Source: Atkinsonella hypoxylon
Lineage: Eukaryota > Ascomycota > Sordariomycetes > Hypocreales > Clavicipitaceae
Length of the DNA: 64,000 nt
NCBI GenBank assembly: GCA_000729835.1
Contig: JFHB01000167.1
Location: 1 to 64,000 of the forward strand
Direction: 5' to 3'
Shown: piece after piece, positions 1-12,167 of the stretch
Layout of the letters: each line of letters opens with the position of its first letter
Numbering within the stretch: the stretch's first letter is position 1
The notes under the pieces: generated by a model
The model's input: only the letters and a program-made list of their open reading frames with translations
Database searches by the model: none
What the model was told of the DNA's origin: nothing
Position numbers and translations under genes: made by a program

Positions 1-523
1 ATACTATACACTACAGCTTAATTTAGGCTGCTGCTGCTTCTACTACGTAATAATTGCTAGGAGCAATTATAGGTGCTAAATCTAAGAGACCACTACCCTC
101 TTAGATATTTAGTCCTGTAATCCCTATTATTTTTAATAGGTTATAAGCCTAGAAGACCTATCTACAAGCTGTTAGCCCGCTGAAAATCTACTATTGTGTA
201 CTGTATTACCCACTAGAAGCTATATTAAGACCTACACTAGCAGCTATTGCTGCTAAAAATTAGTAGCTTGCTGGAAGCTATTAATACCTGCTGTACACAC
301 ATTGCTAGCTACTATACTAGTGTTTTTATTCTACCCACCCTGTGCCTCCTGCACTCTATGCACCCTATATATATACACTTTTGAAGCTATTCTTAATAGC
401 TAGGTTCTATTGTTGCGCAACATCAAAATATACACATCTGCACACATTACATTTGCACTGTAAATCGTTTTATTAGGCACTGCTTAATCAATTATTTCCA
501 TCAAGAAATAAGCTCAGCGCTGC
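1..523 (+). mobile_element. Copia element E1, remnant (3' end of LTR plus leader)
   Basis: Positions 1-138 match the last 138 bases of the LTR that ends at 1,228, and 139-523 match the leader that follows that LTR. This is therefore the 5' end of a second copia copy of the same family (E1), cut by the window edge on the left and interrupted on the right by E2, whose LTR starts at 524. The junction falls in the leader at an AGCGCTGC stretch which continues uninterrupted in E2 (about 1,611). No coding sequence is present. Sequence and position show this directly; the name E1 is mine. Confidence 0.85.
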
Positions 524-1228
524 TGTTAAAAATAAGCTACCCTGTATAGCCTATTTTTATGCTTGCTAGTTGCCTGTTAGTTGCTCTATCACGTGACCCT
601 AACTAGGTCTTGTTACGTTAATTTTTAGTAGAGATATTGCTGTTACTAGATGCAAAACATCTAGAATCGACTAAGGCAAAGTTGCCTAATCTATAGTTAA
701 CTTTAACAGCGATTTTCTCTACAACTAGCAATAGTAGAAATTTAAGAAGTATACTATTTAAAAGCTAAGAATTAGGGCTATCTAATAGTATAATTATTAG
801 ATAGAGTTGCTTATAAGGGTTGCTTATTATTAGTGGAATTTGTTAAATTGTGCATATAGGCGTCTCGTTTGTATAGCTGTAAGTCGATTTTTTTGTTTTT
901 ATATAGTAAATCTTTTTGCGGAAATTATAAAGTAGCCTATAAGCCCCTTCTAGCGACTACAGCCCGCTAATATAGTTAGAGGGTCTATAAGGGACTAGAA
1001 AGATTTAAGATTCTACTCTTACTGTTTGTTACAGCGCTCTTAATATAAAGATACTACTATTACAGTTATCTATTGCCTCTACGTAATCTAGTACTATACA
1101 CTACAGCTTAATTTAGGCCGCTGCTGCTTCCACTACGTAATAATTGCTAGGAGCAATTACAGGTGCTAAATCTAAGAGACTACTACCCTCTTAGATATCT
1201 AGTCCTATAATCCCTATTATTTTCAATA
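524..1228 (+). repeat. 5' LTR of copia E2
   Basis: 705 bp long. It aligns along its whole length with 7,693-8,398 and with the solo LTR at 30,436-31,132. Its outer (left) end keeps CpG and CpA sites, such as the CACGTGACC motif near 590, that are changed in the inner copy at 7,693. Its inner end is more mutated than the outer end of the 3' LTR. Confidence 0.93.
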
Positions 1229-1242
1229 GGTTATAAGCCCGG
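1229..1242 (+). other. Primer-binding site of E2 (half initiator tRNA-Met type)
   Basis: GGTTATAAGCCCGG directly follows the 5' LTR. If the A at the eighth base is a RIP product of G (TpG to TpA), the site reads GGTTATGAGCCC, complementary to the anticodon stem-loop of initiator tRNA-Met (GGGCUCAUAACC). Priming from an internal half of this tRNA is known for copia of Drosophila and Ty5. The same site follows the E1 LTR at 139. The match is read from the sequence; the priming mechanism is inferred. Confidence 0.6.
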
Positions 1243-2187
1243 AAGACCTATCTGCAAGCTGTTAGCCCGCTGAAAATCTACTATTGTGTACTGTATTACC
1301 CACTAGAAGCTATATTAAGACCTGCGCTAGCAGCTATTGCTGCTAAAATCATTAGTAGCTTGCTGGAAGCTATTAATACCTGCTGCACATACATCGCCAG
1401 CCACTATACTGGTGTTTTTATTCTGCCCACCCTGTGCCTCCTGCACTAGTCCTATGCACCCTGTGCATATACACTTTTAAAGCTATTCTCAATAGCTAGG
1501 TTCTATTGTTGTGCAACATCAAAATATATATATCTGCATATATTACATTTGCACTGCGAATTGTTTTATTAGGCACTGCCTAATCAATTATTTCTATTAA
1601 GAAATAAGCTTAGCGCTGCACTGTATCGCTTATTGTTGTTGTTATATTGTGCACCCTGTGCACCTCTATTAGTGGCTATACTATAATTTGTAGTGCACGC
1701 CTAACAGCTCTTGTTGTAGATATTCCTGTGTTTTTGGTCGCAGAATTAATTTATATAGTAATCCCACTAGTTAGGATTTTGAAGTAGGAATTAGCTGGAT
1801 ATCTCTAAATTAGCTGTACCTAGGTCTCCACTGATTTATTAGAACCTAATTGGAGAAGAATCTCCTGAATTTTTTGGCTAAAAATAGCTAGCACCTGTGT
1901 TTTATGCCCCTTGCAACCGCTTGTTAATCTAGTCTGCTATACAAATTGTATGTGCATACAGATCGCGATACAACGCAGCCTTAGAGCCCGTTATACCTAT
2001 TACAAAAGAAATTAGAGAAAAATCTTAGTATAATTTCTAAAGATATAGGGCACTTCTAGGCCTATAATAGAGCAATCTATTAATATCTAGTAGAAGTTAT
2101 TACTGTTATTTACTACTATTTCCACTGTAATTTAGCTATAATTAGCTATAAAAGAGCGTTAAATTAGCTACTTTTTAAACCCTTAAA

Positions 2188-5100
2188 ATAGCACTAAAAG
2201 GAACAGGCAAGGGAAAGAGCACAAGCCCTAAAAGGGGTAGTAGTTCTAGTACACCAGCTAATCCAGCTGCTGCTACTAGCTTTCCTAGTCTAGCAAGGTC
2301 CCCCCCTCAGCCAGTAGATTCCTCTTCTGATAAAGAAGATTATACAGCTAAGAAGGCTCTAAAAGAAGCTAGATTAGCTTCTAAAAGAGTAGTGCAAGTC
2401 TATAATGTTTAAGCTGATCTAAAAGCTTAAATAGATAAGCAACAAGAGACCCTAAATAGATTTATTAGGTATAGTGAAGCAAAACAAAGCTAAAATAAAG
2501 GTAATATAGCTGATTTACTAAGTAAATTAGATACTATAATTATATCTATAGGTAATCTCTCTATAGGGTCTCCCTCTAAGGTAGTAGATCCTGTTACTTC
2601 TAAAAGAGCTTCTAAAGTCTCTTTTAAAGCCCCTAAACCTTCTAGTTCCTCTAATAGTGCTACTTTTCTGCCTGCTTTTAATAAAGGCACTATAAAAGAG
2701 TTAAATAAGAAGGTTCACTCTATTCTAGAGGCTGCTAAGCTAAAAGGCCCTAAAAATTTTAAACAGTAGAAGTAAGCTTTAACTATTTAATTTAGGGCAT
2801 TAGGATTCCCTTAATTTATTAATAATCCTAGTATAGCTAGTACTTTAGTAGATTTAGAGCAAGCTATTATCCTTATAATTATAAGAGATAGTTGCTAATC
2901 TAGATCTTAAGCTGCTATAAGCTGGCATAAGTCCCCTATAGATGCCTATAACGTTCTAGTTAGGCAGTATTTGCAGAGTGCTGAAATACAACGTAGTACG
3001 CTATATGCTAGTTATTACAACTTATTGTTTTTAAACTATAAGGGATCTTTAGAGGCCTTTAATGCTAAATTTAATAATTTACTAGCTAGATTACAGCTCT
3101 GTAGTGTAGCTATCGATCCTATTGACTAGGTAAATCATTATATTAATGCTTTAAAGAAGACCTTCCCTAGCTAGGCTAAAAGGCAGCGATATTCTATTAG
3201 AGCTGCTAGAGCATAAGGTCTATCTGTAAAAATGCTAAATTTACAGTTCCTTATAGCTGATTTATTAGAAGAACAAAGAGATAAAAGCTCCTCTATATCT
3301 AAAGCTCTTAGTTATAAAGCTTCTAATGGTTCTAATAATAATAAGGCTAATTAAGGAAAGAATCCTCCTAATCAGAAGAAGAATTCTAACGATTCTAATT
3401 CTAATAATTCTAATGCCTCTAAAGATACAGACAAAGCCTCTAAGAATAAGAAAAAGTAGAAGGGCTAAAGAAGAAGTAATAAAAATTCTAGGAATAAGGA
3501 TAGAGAAGCTGCTTTTGCTATAGGTTGTTATAACCTATCCACTAGCAACCAGGATACTATAGAATCTAATGATTCTAGCAGTTCTAGTAGTGATAATTCT
3601 TACGATTCAGATACAGAATCTACTACTAGTAATACTAGTACTACTAGTAATAATACCCCTTCTTTTAATTACTCTAACGGAATAATTAAAAACTCCCTAC
3701 TATATAATACAGGTTCTACCTATTATATAGTTAACAATAAGGCATTTTTTAGGACTTTTAAGCCTATAAAAAAGGGTAAAACCGCGCCTATTGCTACTAG
3801 AGGAGGTTCTATTTATCCTAAAGGACAGGGAACTACTGTATTCTAGGTACTAGTTAGTATAAATCTAGCTAAATATAGGCCTTTAGCTCTAAAGGATGCT
3901 CTATATTGCCTAGGTTTAAATACTAACCTAATTAGTGGTCTAAAGCACTATTTAACAGGGGGCACTCTCCTTAGAAATCAGCTATTTCTAGCTAATAGAA
4001 GCTGCTGTAGGCTTCTAAATCCTAAAAAGCATGGTTTCTTTCTACAGCTTAAGGGGCAAGAGACCCCTAGAGTGTGTAAAAACCACGCTAATCTCTCTTA
4101 TATAGGATTTCTAGCTAGCAATAGTTATAATGGCAGTTATAATACTAGTTATCCTATAGAGGTTTAAATCCCTCAACAGCCTGGTTTTAATCTAGAGGAA
4201 TATAGCTAAATTAAGGAATTATCTAATTTTGAAGAAGATAATACCAATAACGATGCTATAGAGCCATTAGCCCTAGTTCCTAAACGGGCTCCTAGTTAGA
4301 TTCCTTCTAATAACGGGGATTTAGAAGGTCTAAATCCTAAGTTGCTGGATATTAGAGGAAATAGCTGTCTAGATCCCTTAAACGAGGCCCGTGGTTCTTA
4401 AGAGATCTAGCAAGATAGAGAGCAACAGGAAGCTAGCTTTAATGATAATTCTAGTAGTAATTCTCCTATTACTGCTTCTTCTTCCTATAAGAAGCTCCTA
4501 GAATTAGCTGCTACTTAGCACGTTAGATTAGGGCATATAGGACTCCCTTTACTAAAGAAGACTGCTTCTATTACTAAAGGTATTCCTGATTTTATAAAAA
4601 TTAAGGAAAAGGATTTTAACTGCCTAGCTTGCAACTAAGCTAAAGCTGTTAGAAGACCTAGCAAGTATACTATTCCTAACCCCCCTAGATGTTTAGATAT
4701 TATAGAGGGAGATACCGTTAAAATAGAGCCTATACTGCACAATAAGAGGCCTCTAGTTCTTTTTCTAATTAATAGAAAATTACGGTATAAGTGGTCTTTT
4801 AATCTAGCTAATAAAGAGGGTTCTACTCTCTATAGCTGTATTAAAGGCTTCTTTAAGGAATTAAAAAACTAGTATAACTGCTACCCTAAACACCTTTATT
4901 TTAATAGTAGTATAGAAATTAATACTAGGTTATAAGCTTAGCTATCTTCTAAGGGTATTTACTTTAGCACCTCTTGCCCCTATATTTACGAACAAAATAG
5001 GCTAATAGAGAGAGCTATAAGGGTACTTCTAGACCGTTTATGTGCTACTCTACAGTAGTTATAACTACCTCTGTATCTATAGTCTTACATCCTTCTTGCT

Positions 5101-7518
5101 ATAGTGGATTTAGTTAATACTACTGCGAATAGTACTAAACCACTAAGTTCTAAACAGCTATATTTAGCTGATTTAGAGCCTTCTAAGACCTATAAGCCTG
5201 ATTTTTCTAAAATTAGAGCTATAGGCTCCTATTGCAAAGTTCTAATCCTATTAGAACAGAGATCTAGGTTGCAGAAGCTAGCTAAAAGAACTATTCCTAG
5301 TAGACTTTTAGCTACACTAGGTTCTAATATATATCTAATATACATTCCCTCTAAACGAGCTGTTATAAAGACTAGCTTCGTTAAAATTATAGAAGGAATA
5401 GGTTCTATTTTATAGGGCATCCCTAAGGTTCCTATTAGTTCTATAGTAGATAATCCTTTAGAGGGAGAAATCGATAACTAGCAGCAATTAGAAGATAATT
5501 ATACTCCTAAGTATCCTTATCCTAGTCATCTAGATGTGCTGAATTATCCACTAGAACCTGTAGAAAATCAAGCTCTTCTACTAAGCAACCCTATAGAAGC
5601 TATAGAGGCCCCTAAAGCCCCTATATCTATAGAAGCCCCTTAGGCTAATATAGAACCTATAGAAGCTGAAGCTAATGCTAATGCTATAGATTTAGATAGA
5701 GATATATTTTCCTTAATTAAGGATCTATGCTTTAAGGCAAGGACTAAAGCAGCTATTACTTCTAATAGTAATAAGGATGAACTTCCTAATACGTAGAAGC
5801 AAGCCCTAAAAAGCTCTGCTAAGCAGCATTAGATAGAAGCTACCTATAGCGAATTTAAGCAGCTATTAGCTGCTAGAACCTTTAAATTTATAGGGAAAGA
5901 CTAAGTACCTAAGGGCTAAAGAGTTCTAAAGAATAGGCTTATTTACAGGCTAAAAAAGGATAAAGAAAATAATCCTATAAAATATAAGGCCTGCCTTATT
6001 GCTAAGGGATTTATGCAAATAGAAGGTTAAGATTACCTAGAGACCTTTGCTGCAACTAGTATTCCTCCTAGCTAGCGTATATTATTAGCTCTTGCAGCTT
6101 TTAATAACTAGGAAGTCGAGCAAATCAACTTTATAGGAGCGTTTTTAAATAGCAAGCTAAAAGAAGCTATTTATATAGAAATCCTAGATGGATTCGTTGA
6201 ATTTATAGAGCAAGCATCGCTATCAGTAGCTAAGCTACTAAAAAGCTGTAATTACAGGCCTTCTAAAGACTAAGTAATTAAGCTAGAAAAATCCCTCTAT
6301 AGTTTAAAGTAAAGTCCTAGAGAATAGCAGCAAATTCTAACAGAATTACTTTAAAAGTATAGATTTAAACCTCTTATATCAGACCCAGCAGTCTTTTATA
6401 ACCCAGCTACATCTACATATATTGCTACTTATGTAGATAACTGTCTTCTAATTAGACCTAATTTACGATATATTAATAAGCTTAAAAAGCTACTAAATTA
6501 AGCCTATCCAATAGAAGATAGAGGACCAGCAGAATTCTTTCTAGGTGTGTAAATCACCTGTAATAGGTCTAAAAGGTCTATTAAAATCCACTAATCTTAA
6601 TACATCCTTAAAGCACTAGAAAGATTCAAAATGCTAGATGCTAAGCCAGCTTCTATCCCTATACAGCTAGGAATTCTAAAGCAACTAGTTACAAAACTTC
6701 TCTTAAAATCCAATTATAAGCTTTATTAGAGCATAATAGGCACTATAATGTACCTAATGTTGCTAACTAGAGCTAATATTGCTTTTTCCGTTTAGTAGCT
6801 ATTAACCTTTCTAGCTAAGCCCTATATAGAGCACCTAAACGCCTCTAAGCACCTCCTAAGGTACTTAAGTGGTACTAGAAGCTTTGCTATTATTTATAAG
6901 CATTCTAGTCTACACCCTATAGGGTCCTCTTCTAAAGCTTTTAGCTCTAAAGAAGTACTTAAGACCCTCCTTAGTTATTGCAATAGCGATTTTGCTGGTA
7001 ATAAAGTCTCTTCTAAATCAACCTATACTTATCTATATAAGCTAGCTGGTGGACCTATTAGCTGGAAATCGAAAAAAGCTAGTACTATTGCCCTTTCTAC
7101 CTTAGAAGCAGAATCTAATGCATTATTAGAAGCTATTAGGGAATTAGAGTGGCTCTACAGCCTTTTTAAGGAGATAAAGCTGCCTTTAACCCCTCCTATT
7201 CCTATTAGGTGTAATAATTAAGGCGCTATAGTTACTGCTTACAACCTAACGTTGTATAGTAGGACTAAGCACACCCTTTTGAAGTTTAACTACATTAGGG
7301 AAAAGATTTATAAAGGTATAGCTAAGGTTAGTTATATTAATACAAATTAGATGCTAGCAGATAGCCTAACTAAGCCTCTTGCTATTTAAAAGCATCAACA
7401 ATTCATTAAGTTACTAGAGCTTTCTAGTTAGCTTATAAAAGCAACAAAAACACTTAAAAAATCGAAAAGCAACGAAAAACAGTTAAAAATCGAAAACAAC
7501 AAAAACAATCAACAATAA
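2188..7518 (+). pseudogene. gag-pol of copia E2 (stop-ridden, no frameshift detected)
   Basis: One frame can be followed from a lost start (ATG to ATA at 2,188) to about 7,518, roughly 1,777 codons, broken by TAG/TAA at positions where Q or W is expected. Landmarks in order: low-complexity gag; protease LYNTGST at about 3,700 (from LDTGST); GAG-pre-integrase HVRLGHIG near 4,520; RT segment KACLIAKGFMQ near 5,980; RT box YVDN at 6,430-6,441 (from YVDD, Asp to Asn); RNase H with SWKSKKASTIALSTLEAES near 7,062; and ADSLTKPL near 7,360. The last stop may lie at about 7,430 rather than 7,518. The catalytic losses and stops make it non-functional. Confidence 0.9.
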
Positions 7519-7684
7519 CTAGTTATATTTAACTATAACTACCCTAGAATTGCTAGAATTAGTTATGTTATTAGTTATATTATTTAGTTCTGTTATTAGT
7601 ACTGTATTTCGTTAGTTGATTCTAACTTAGATATCCTTTAAAGGAGCTAAGTTGCTTGTAGAACTAGTTACTTCTTACATTTCT

Positions 7685-7692
7685 AGAGGGAG
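7685..7692 (+). other. Polypurine tract of E2
   Basis: AGAGGGAG directly abuts the TGTTA start of the 3' LTR. The position and purine content fit the plus-strand primer of an LTR element. Confidence 0.65.
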
Positions 7693-8398
7693 TGTTAAAA
7701 ATAAGCTACTCTATATAGCCTATTTTTATGCTTGCTAGTTGCCTATTAGTTGCTCTATTACGTGACCCTAACTAGGTCTTGTTACGTTAATTTTTAGTAG
7801 AGATATCGCTGTTACTAGATGTGAAACATCTAGATTCAACTAAGGCAAAGTTGCCTAACCTATAGTTAACTTTAACAGCGATTTTCTCTACAACTAGCAA
7901 TAGTAGAAATTCAAGAAGTATACTATTCGAAAGCTAAGAATTAGGGCTATCTAATAGTATAATTGTTAGATAGGGTTGCTTATAAGGGTTGCTTGTTATT
8001 AGTGGAATTTGTTAAATTGTGCACGTAGGCGTCTCGTTTGTATAGCCGTAAGTTGATTTTTTTGTTTTTATATAGTAAATCTTTTTGCGGAAATTATAAA
8101 GTAGCCCACAAGCCCCTTCTAGCAACTACAGCCTGCCAATATAGTTAGTAGGTCTATAAGGGACTAGAAAGATTCGAGATCCTACCCTTACTAAGTTCGT
8201 TACAGCGCTCTCAATATAAAGATACTACTATTACAGTTATTTATTGCCTCTACGTGATCTATACTATACACTACAGCTTGATTTAGGCCGCTGCTGCTTC
8301 CACTACGTGATAATTGCTAGGAGCAATTACAGGTGCTAAATCTAAGAGACCACTACCCTCTTAGATATCTAGTCCTGTAATCCCTATTATTTTCAATA
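7693..8398 (+). repeat. 3' LTR of copia E2 (possibly an E1/E2 hybrid)
   Basis: 706 bp, aligned with 524-1,228. The right end is the better preserved one (CACGTGAT where the 5' LTR has TACGTAAT). It is followed directly by gypsy sequence starting CCTTTTAAC. The missing TSD suggests that this LTR is a recombinant between the 3' LTRs of E2 and E1. Confidence 0.9.
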
Positions 8399-8404
8399 CC
8401 TTTT

Positions 8405-8760
8405 AACTAGAAAGAGTAACTGCTACTGCTAATTGCAATAGAAAGGTTTAGTATAGAGAACTATTAGGAAATTAAGCGAATTTATACCTATTAAATCTAA
8501 TATTCCTGCAGTAGGTTAAGCAAGCTGTATCTAGAATTCCTTATACAATAGAAAGAGTTCTCTGCTAAAGACAACTAATAGATTGCTAAAGATAAGCTTA
8601 AAGTTAACGCTTCTAAAATTATAAATAAATATCTATAGAAATACCCTATAAATTAGGAAGAAGAGTATTAGCGTTGTTAGAAGAGTAATATAGCCTACTA
8701 GAAAGCCCTAAATTAGCTAGCAGAAGCCTACTACTAACTCTTTTCTTTATAAGTCTTAAT
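8405..8760 (+). pseudogene. End of gypsy A pol
   Basis: Matches 31,643-31,997 of copy C, where it continues the region downstream of the integrase core. It is full of TAG/TAA. I recognise no domain in this piece; the assignment rests on colinearity with C and B. The pol frame appears to end near the stretch encoding TNSFL at about 8,740. Confidence 0.55.
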
Positions 8761-9313
8761 TTCCTTTATTATATAATAGATTGTTTAAATCCCTTAGTAT
8801 CTCTTTTCTTATATCCTTATTCGTTATTATTAAAACTATTAAAATTAACCTATATTATAGAATTATAGAAGGTTAGGAAGAAAACACCTATAAATTTATA
8901 TACTGTTATTTTAACCTACTTTTCCTATAAATTTACCTTTACTTTTATGAATTTTTACGCTTTTTACTATATAACCTTTTCCTTACACCTTTATATATTA
9001 TAAAATCTTATAAATTTATTAATACTGTTACAGCTGCTGCTCTTTCTATCCCTTTAGGCTATTATTTAGCTACTTTTAATAGTTAAACACTAGAATACTA
9101 CACTAAGAGCAATAGACTACCTATAGAGTAAATTTCTATAGCCTATAGAACTAGCTAGCCTCTATAGAGCTACTTCTAGCCTCTTTTATCCCTTCTATAG
9201 AAAATCTACTACTATTATTCTTTTCTTCTAGTAGTTTAAAATTATTAATTCTAGTAAATCTAGATAGCCTATTCTAAGAAGGGAATAACAATAGTAACTA
9301 CACTTAAGCTATA

Positions 9314-11349
9314 ATGCTACTACTATTTAAACCTAAAGAAGAATATATTGCTTCTAATATATATATTAATTATAATAATAGTTCTAACGCTAAGAGTAAA
9401 GGTTTTAAGTTTAAGGAGCAAAAATATAACTATAAAGGTAATATAGTAGCTATAGAGCTAGATAACATTAAAACTTATCTTATATTGCTTAATTTCTACT
9501 GCTTATATAGCACTTTTAGTAGGCCTAGAAGTGCTAAGGGCACCCTAAAAGTTAATAAGTTTATCTCTAGCACTATTTCTATAGAAATTAAAGATAACAT
9601 TAATATTACTAATGTAGAGCCTATTATAGAAGACTATAGTTAGTATTGCTACACTAATAGAGCTAAAGAAAAGGTATAGAATATAGAAAATACTATTTAC
9701 ACTTATACCTATAAATTTACTCTTAAAGGTAGTATAATAGATAAAACTAGTATTAAGGTCTCTAAAGACAATATATATTACTTACTCTAGTAGAATACAG
9801 TAATATATATCTTTAGGATTTACAATAACTATAAAGTAAAGCACTAGAACTAGCAATATAAAGGTAAGAATGCTAAGGCATCTATAGGTAACACTAAAGT
9901 AGCTAGAAGAGGTAAGATATAGGCAAAAGCAGTAGCTACTATATACTACAGTAGTAATATAGTAAAAAGAGGTAAGGAAACTGTTACTATAGATTTATCT
10001 ACTAGTTTGCTATTATAAGTAGCGTTACTTACTATTTGCTTCTCTAATAAATTTAGCGGGATTAACAGCACTATTATAGGTGCTTTAGCTAGTATTAGCT
10101 GTATAGACTTACTCTTTATTCTATTAGCTAAGGTGCAATTCTAAAGCTAGTGTAATAGTCTTTAAGAGAAGTATAAATTTAACGCTAAGGAAATAATTAA
10201 AGCCTACCTTAAGGACACTTCTATAGGTAGTAACGCTATATAGAAGCAACTTAACCTCTATATTACTAAAATTAATAAGTTAAATAAAAAGATTAACTAA
10301 GTTAAAATAAAGGCTAAAGGAGGTCTATCTAATAAGTAGTTTAATAAATTATAGACTGCTATTTACAGTATATATAACTAACTAAATAGCATAAGTTAAT
10401 TTAATAAAGGTGTTAATAACGTTATTAACAAAAATAAAACCTTACTAAAGGTTGCTAGCAATATTAATATACTGCAGGCAGAAAGTAGATGCTGTGTCGC
10501 GGCGGGGTTACCCCCTTGCGCTCTTATATTAGCTTTGCAAGGGATACTACATACAGATTTTTCTCTATAAGAGTGTGCATCGCCTAGACATCTAGATAGT
10601 TTAAGCAAGCAAGCGCGCAAGCAGCTTCTGCTAATTCTTTTTAGGCTTTTGCTCTTTTAATTAATTAATATCTTTTAGCCTACTTTAATTTACAACACTT
10701 AACGCTTAAGAGATATTACTTTACTGCTAATAACACTTTCCCTAACTCTTTAGTACATTTAGCTCCTTTTGCGCGTGTATATCTTCTAAGCTGCAATCGA
10801 TATTTTATTTCTGCCTTTTTAAACTATTTAATCTTCTTGCCTGTTATCGTTTAATAGCATATACCAACAAATATCTCGCTCTCTCTGCTAATCCTTTTCG
10901 ATCTTAACGTGCGCTACATCGTCACCTGCTTTAGTGTAGGCTGCATGGTTATTTGGGGGTTTGGTTTTGAGCCGACAAAATGCCTACAATATAAAATTAA
11001 CTACATTTATATAGACTTCTTAGAACGCTTAGCTAACTAGCTTATTGCTGCATAAGGCCTCTTTAGTAATAGATTTAGCACTATTTAATGTAGAAGAAGT
11101 GCTTAGTTTATCCTAATTAATCTATCTTTAATGCATTTCTCTCTATTAATTCTATAAAAGATACCTTCTACAGTAAAGCTAACACTAACTAAAGTAAAAA
11201 CGCTAACTAAGAGGCTAGCTATAGGTAAACTAGTAGAAACACCTACTAAGTGTAAGACTAGTGCTTTCTAGGCAAAACCCTCCCTAAAGCCGCTAGGAAC
11301 GTCCTTTAGCTTTACTTTCTAGAGAGAACTAATAGCTTACTATAACTAA
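9314..11349 (+). pseudogene. Third ORF of the A/B/C gypsy family (copy A)
   Basis: An open frame downstream of pol, from ATG at 9,314 to TAA at 11,347. It is interrupted by TAG/TAA of RIP type and by the MITE-like insert at 10,494-10,979. Without the insert and its 5 bp duplication it has 1,545 nt, a multiple of three; copies B and C have 1,548. The first 109 codons are still open. Residues about 230-273 are strongly hydrophobic, and a lysine/asparagine-rich region with heptad-like spacing follows (about 300-370). No protease, RT, RNase H, integrase or chromodomain motif is present. An envelope-like or accessory protein is possible, but I recognise no family. Confidence 0.6.
10494..10979. mobile_element. 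486 bp MITE-like insertion in gypsy A
   Basis: Absent from the same place in copies B (near 16,210) and C (near 40,045), where the sequence runs straight through. Flanks are ATGCT (10,489-10,493) and ATGCC (10,980-10,984), a 5 bp duplication with one mismatch. The ends GTGTCGCGGC and, on the other strand, TTTGTCGGCTC share TGTCG; a longer terminal inverted repeat is not evident. The ends are GC-rich and the middle is AT-rich. It has no coding capacity, so it would be non-autonomous. The superfamily cannot be named from a 5 bp target and weak inverted ends. Confidence 0.6.
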
Positions 11350-11924
11350 CTAACAATTTACTGCTATTACTAATGCTTAGGGATTAAAATAGGCTATATA
11401 TATATAGAGAAATACACTAAAGGGATCTAACAGAAAATTTACTTTAATATAGATTAATTTTTAATGCTTTTAATACTGCACAGAATAATCTTGCATAAAG
11501 AATATACTATATAGATTTAATAAATTAGCTTTATTATATAACATTAATTTATAGGATTTAACATTATCTAGAATAATTTTGCGTAACTTCACTTATATAT
11601 AGAATATAGAATAAGCTTTAACGCTCTATTAGGTTTAAGGAAATCTATTAATTTAATATATAGATTTAATAGTTACTAAATTATAAGTGTAATTTAGGCA
11701 TTATAAGTACACAGAAAAATACGTAAATATAGCAACCTATGCTGTAGATTGCACTATAACAATAATAATGTATACTTACGCAATAAAACAATAACTACCT
11801 TTCTACGCCTTTTATAACAGCTAGATTAATAAGTTATTTAGTTTAATCTAATATACCTTTTAACAACTAACAATTAATTTTTAGAACAGCTAGAACAGCT
11901 AATCTTTTTTGTAGAGGCAGCACT
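11350..11924 (+). other. 3' untranslated part of gypsy A
   Basis: The stretch between the third ORF and the 3' LTR, colinear with 15,260-15,838 in B (reverse) and 40,416-40,990 in C. It is AT-rich and shows no open frame that the three copies share. It includes a short region near 11,740-11,790 (GTAGATTGCACTATAACAA) that is less mutated in the other copies. Confidence 0.5.
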
Positions 11925-12167
11925 TATTATAGGATAATTCTATAGACCTATAGGTCACTAGTGCACGTAACTGCAATTATATATAAGTAGTTAGAAGCAA
12001 TACTTAGGTAGTTAGATTAAACAATTAACAATTATTCACTAGAACACTATTTCTAGATGCTACTTACAGAAGCTTTTACGACTTCTCTTACGATTTATTG
12101 CATAACCTGTTGAATCCAACAACCTATTGTCACTTCCGACAAACCCACGTTAGATCCCACCGTAACA
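11925..12167 (+). repeat. 3' LTR of gypsy A
   Basis: 243 bp, the same length as the other four LTRs of this family (14,308, 15,017, 24,728 and 40,991). The inner start is RIP-altered (TATTATAGG in place of TGTTACGGG), while the outer end keeps CCCACCGTAACA. Confidence 0.92.

Larger units (their letters stand above)
524..8398 (+). mobile_element. Ty1/copia retrotransposon E2, RIP-degraded, LTR to LTR
   Basis: A full-length 7,875 bp copia element with LTRs at 524-1,228 and 7,693-8,398, a primer-binding site just after the first LTR, one gag-pol frame (about 2,188-7,518) and a purine tract before the second LTR. LTRs start TGTTA and end CAATA, an original CA end altered by RIP, judged from the solo LTR with TSD at 30,436. 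The order protease, integrase, RT, RNase H places it in Ty1/copia. The flanking five bases differ (GCTGC left, CCTTT right), so there is no TSD; see findings. Numerous TAG/TAA codons make it inactive. Confidence 0.93.
8399..12167 (+). mobile_element. Gypsy element A, 3' portion
   Basis: The 3' third of the same gypsy family as B and C. It begins at the point matching 31,637 in copy C, inside the end of pol, because copia E1/E2 inserted there, and runs to the end of its 3' LTR at 12,167. Without the MITE-like insert and its duplicated target it measures 3,278 bp, against 3,281 bp for the matching part of C without F. It lies in the RT gene of element D, at the codons of the YIDD box. The TSD next to the 3' LTR should be ATAAT (12,168-12,172); its partner is left of the window. 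Confidence 0.85.

Noticed and set aside
5229..5420. Minus-strand frame in copia E2
   Set aside because: Shadow of the gag-pol frame on the plus strand.
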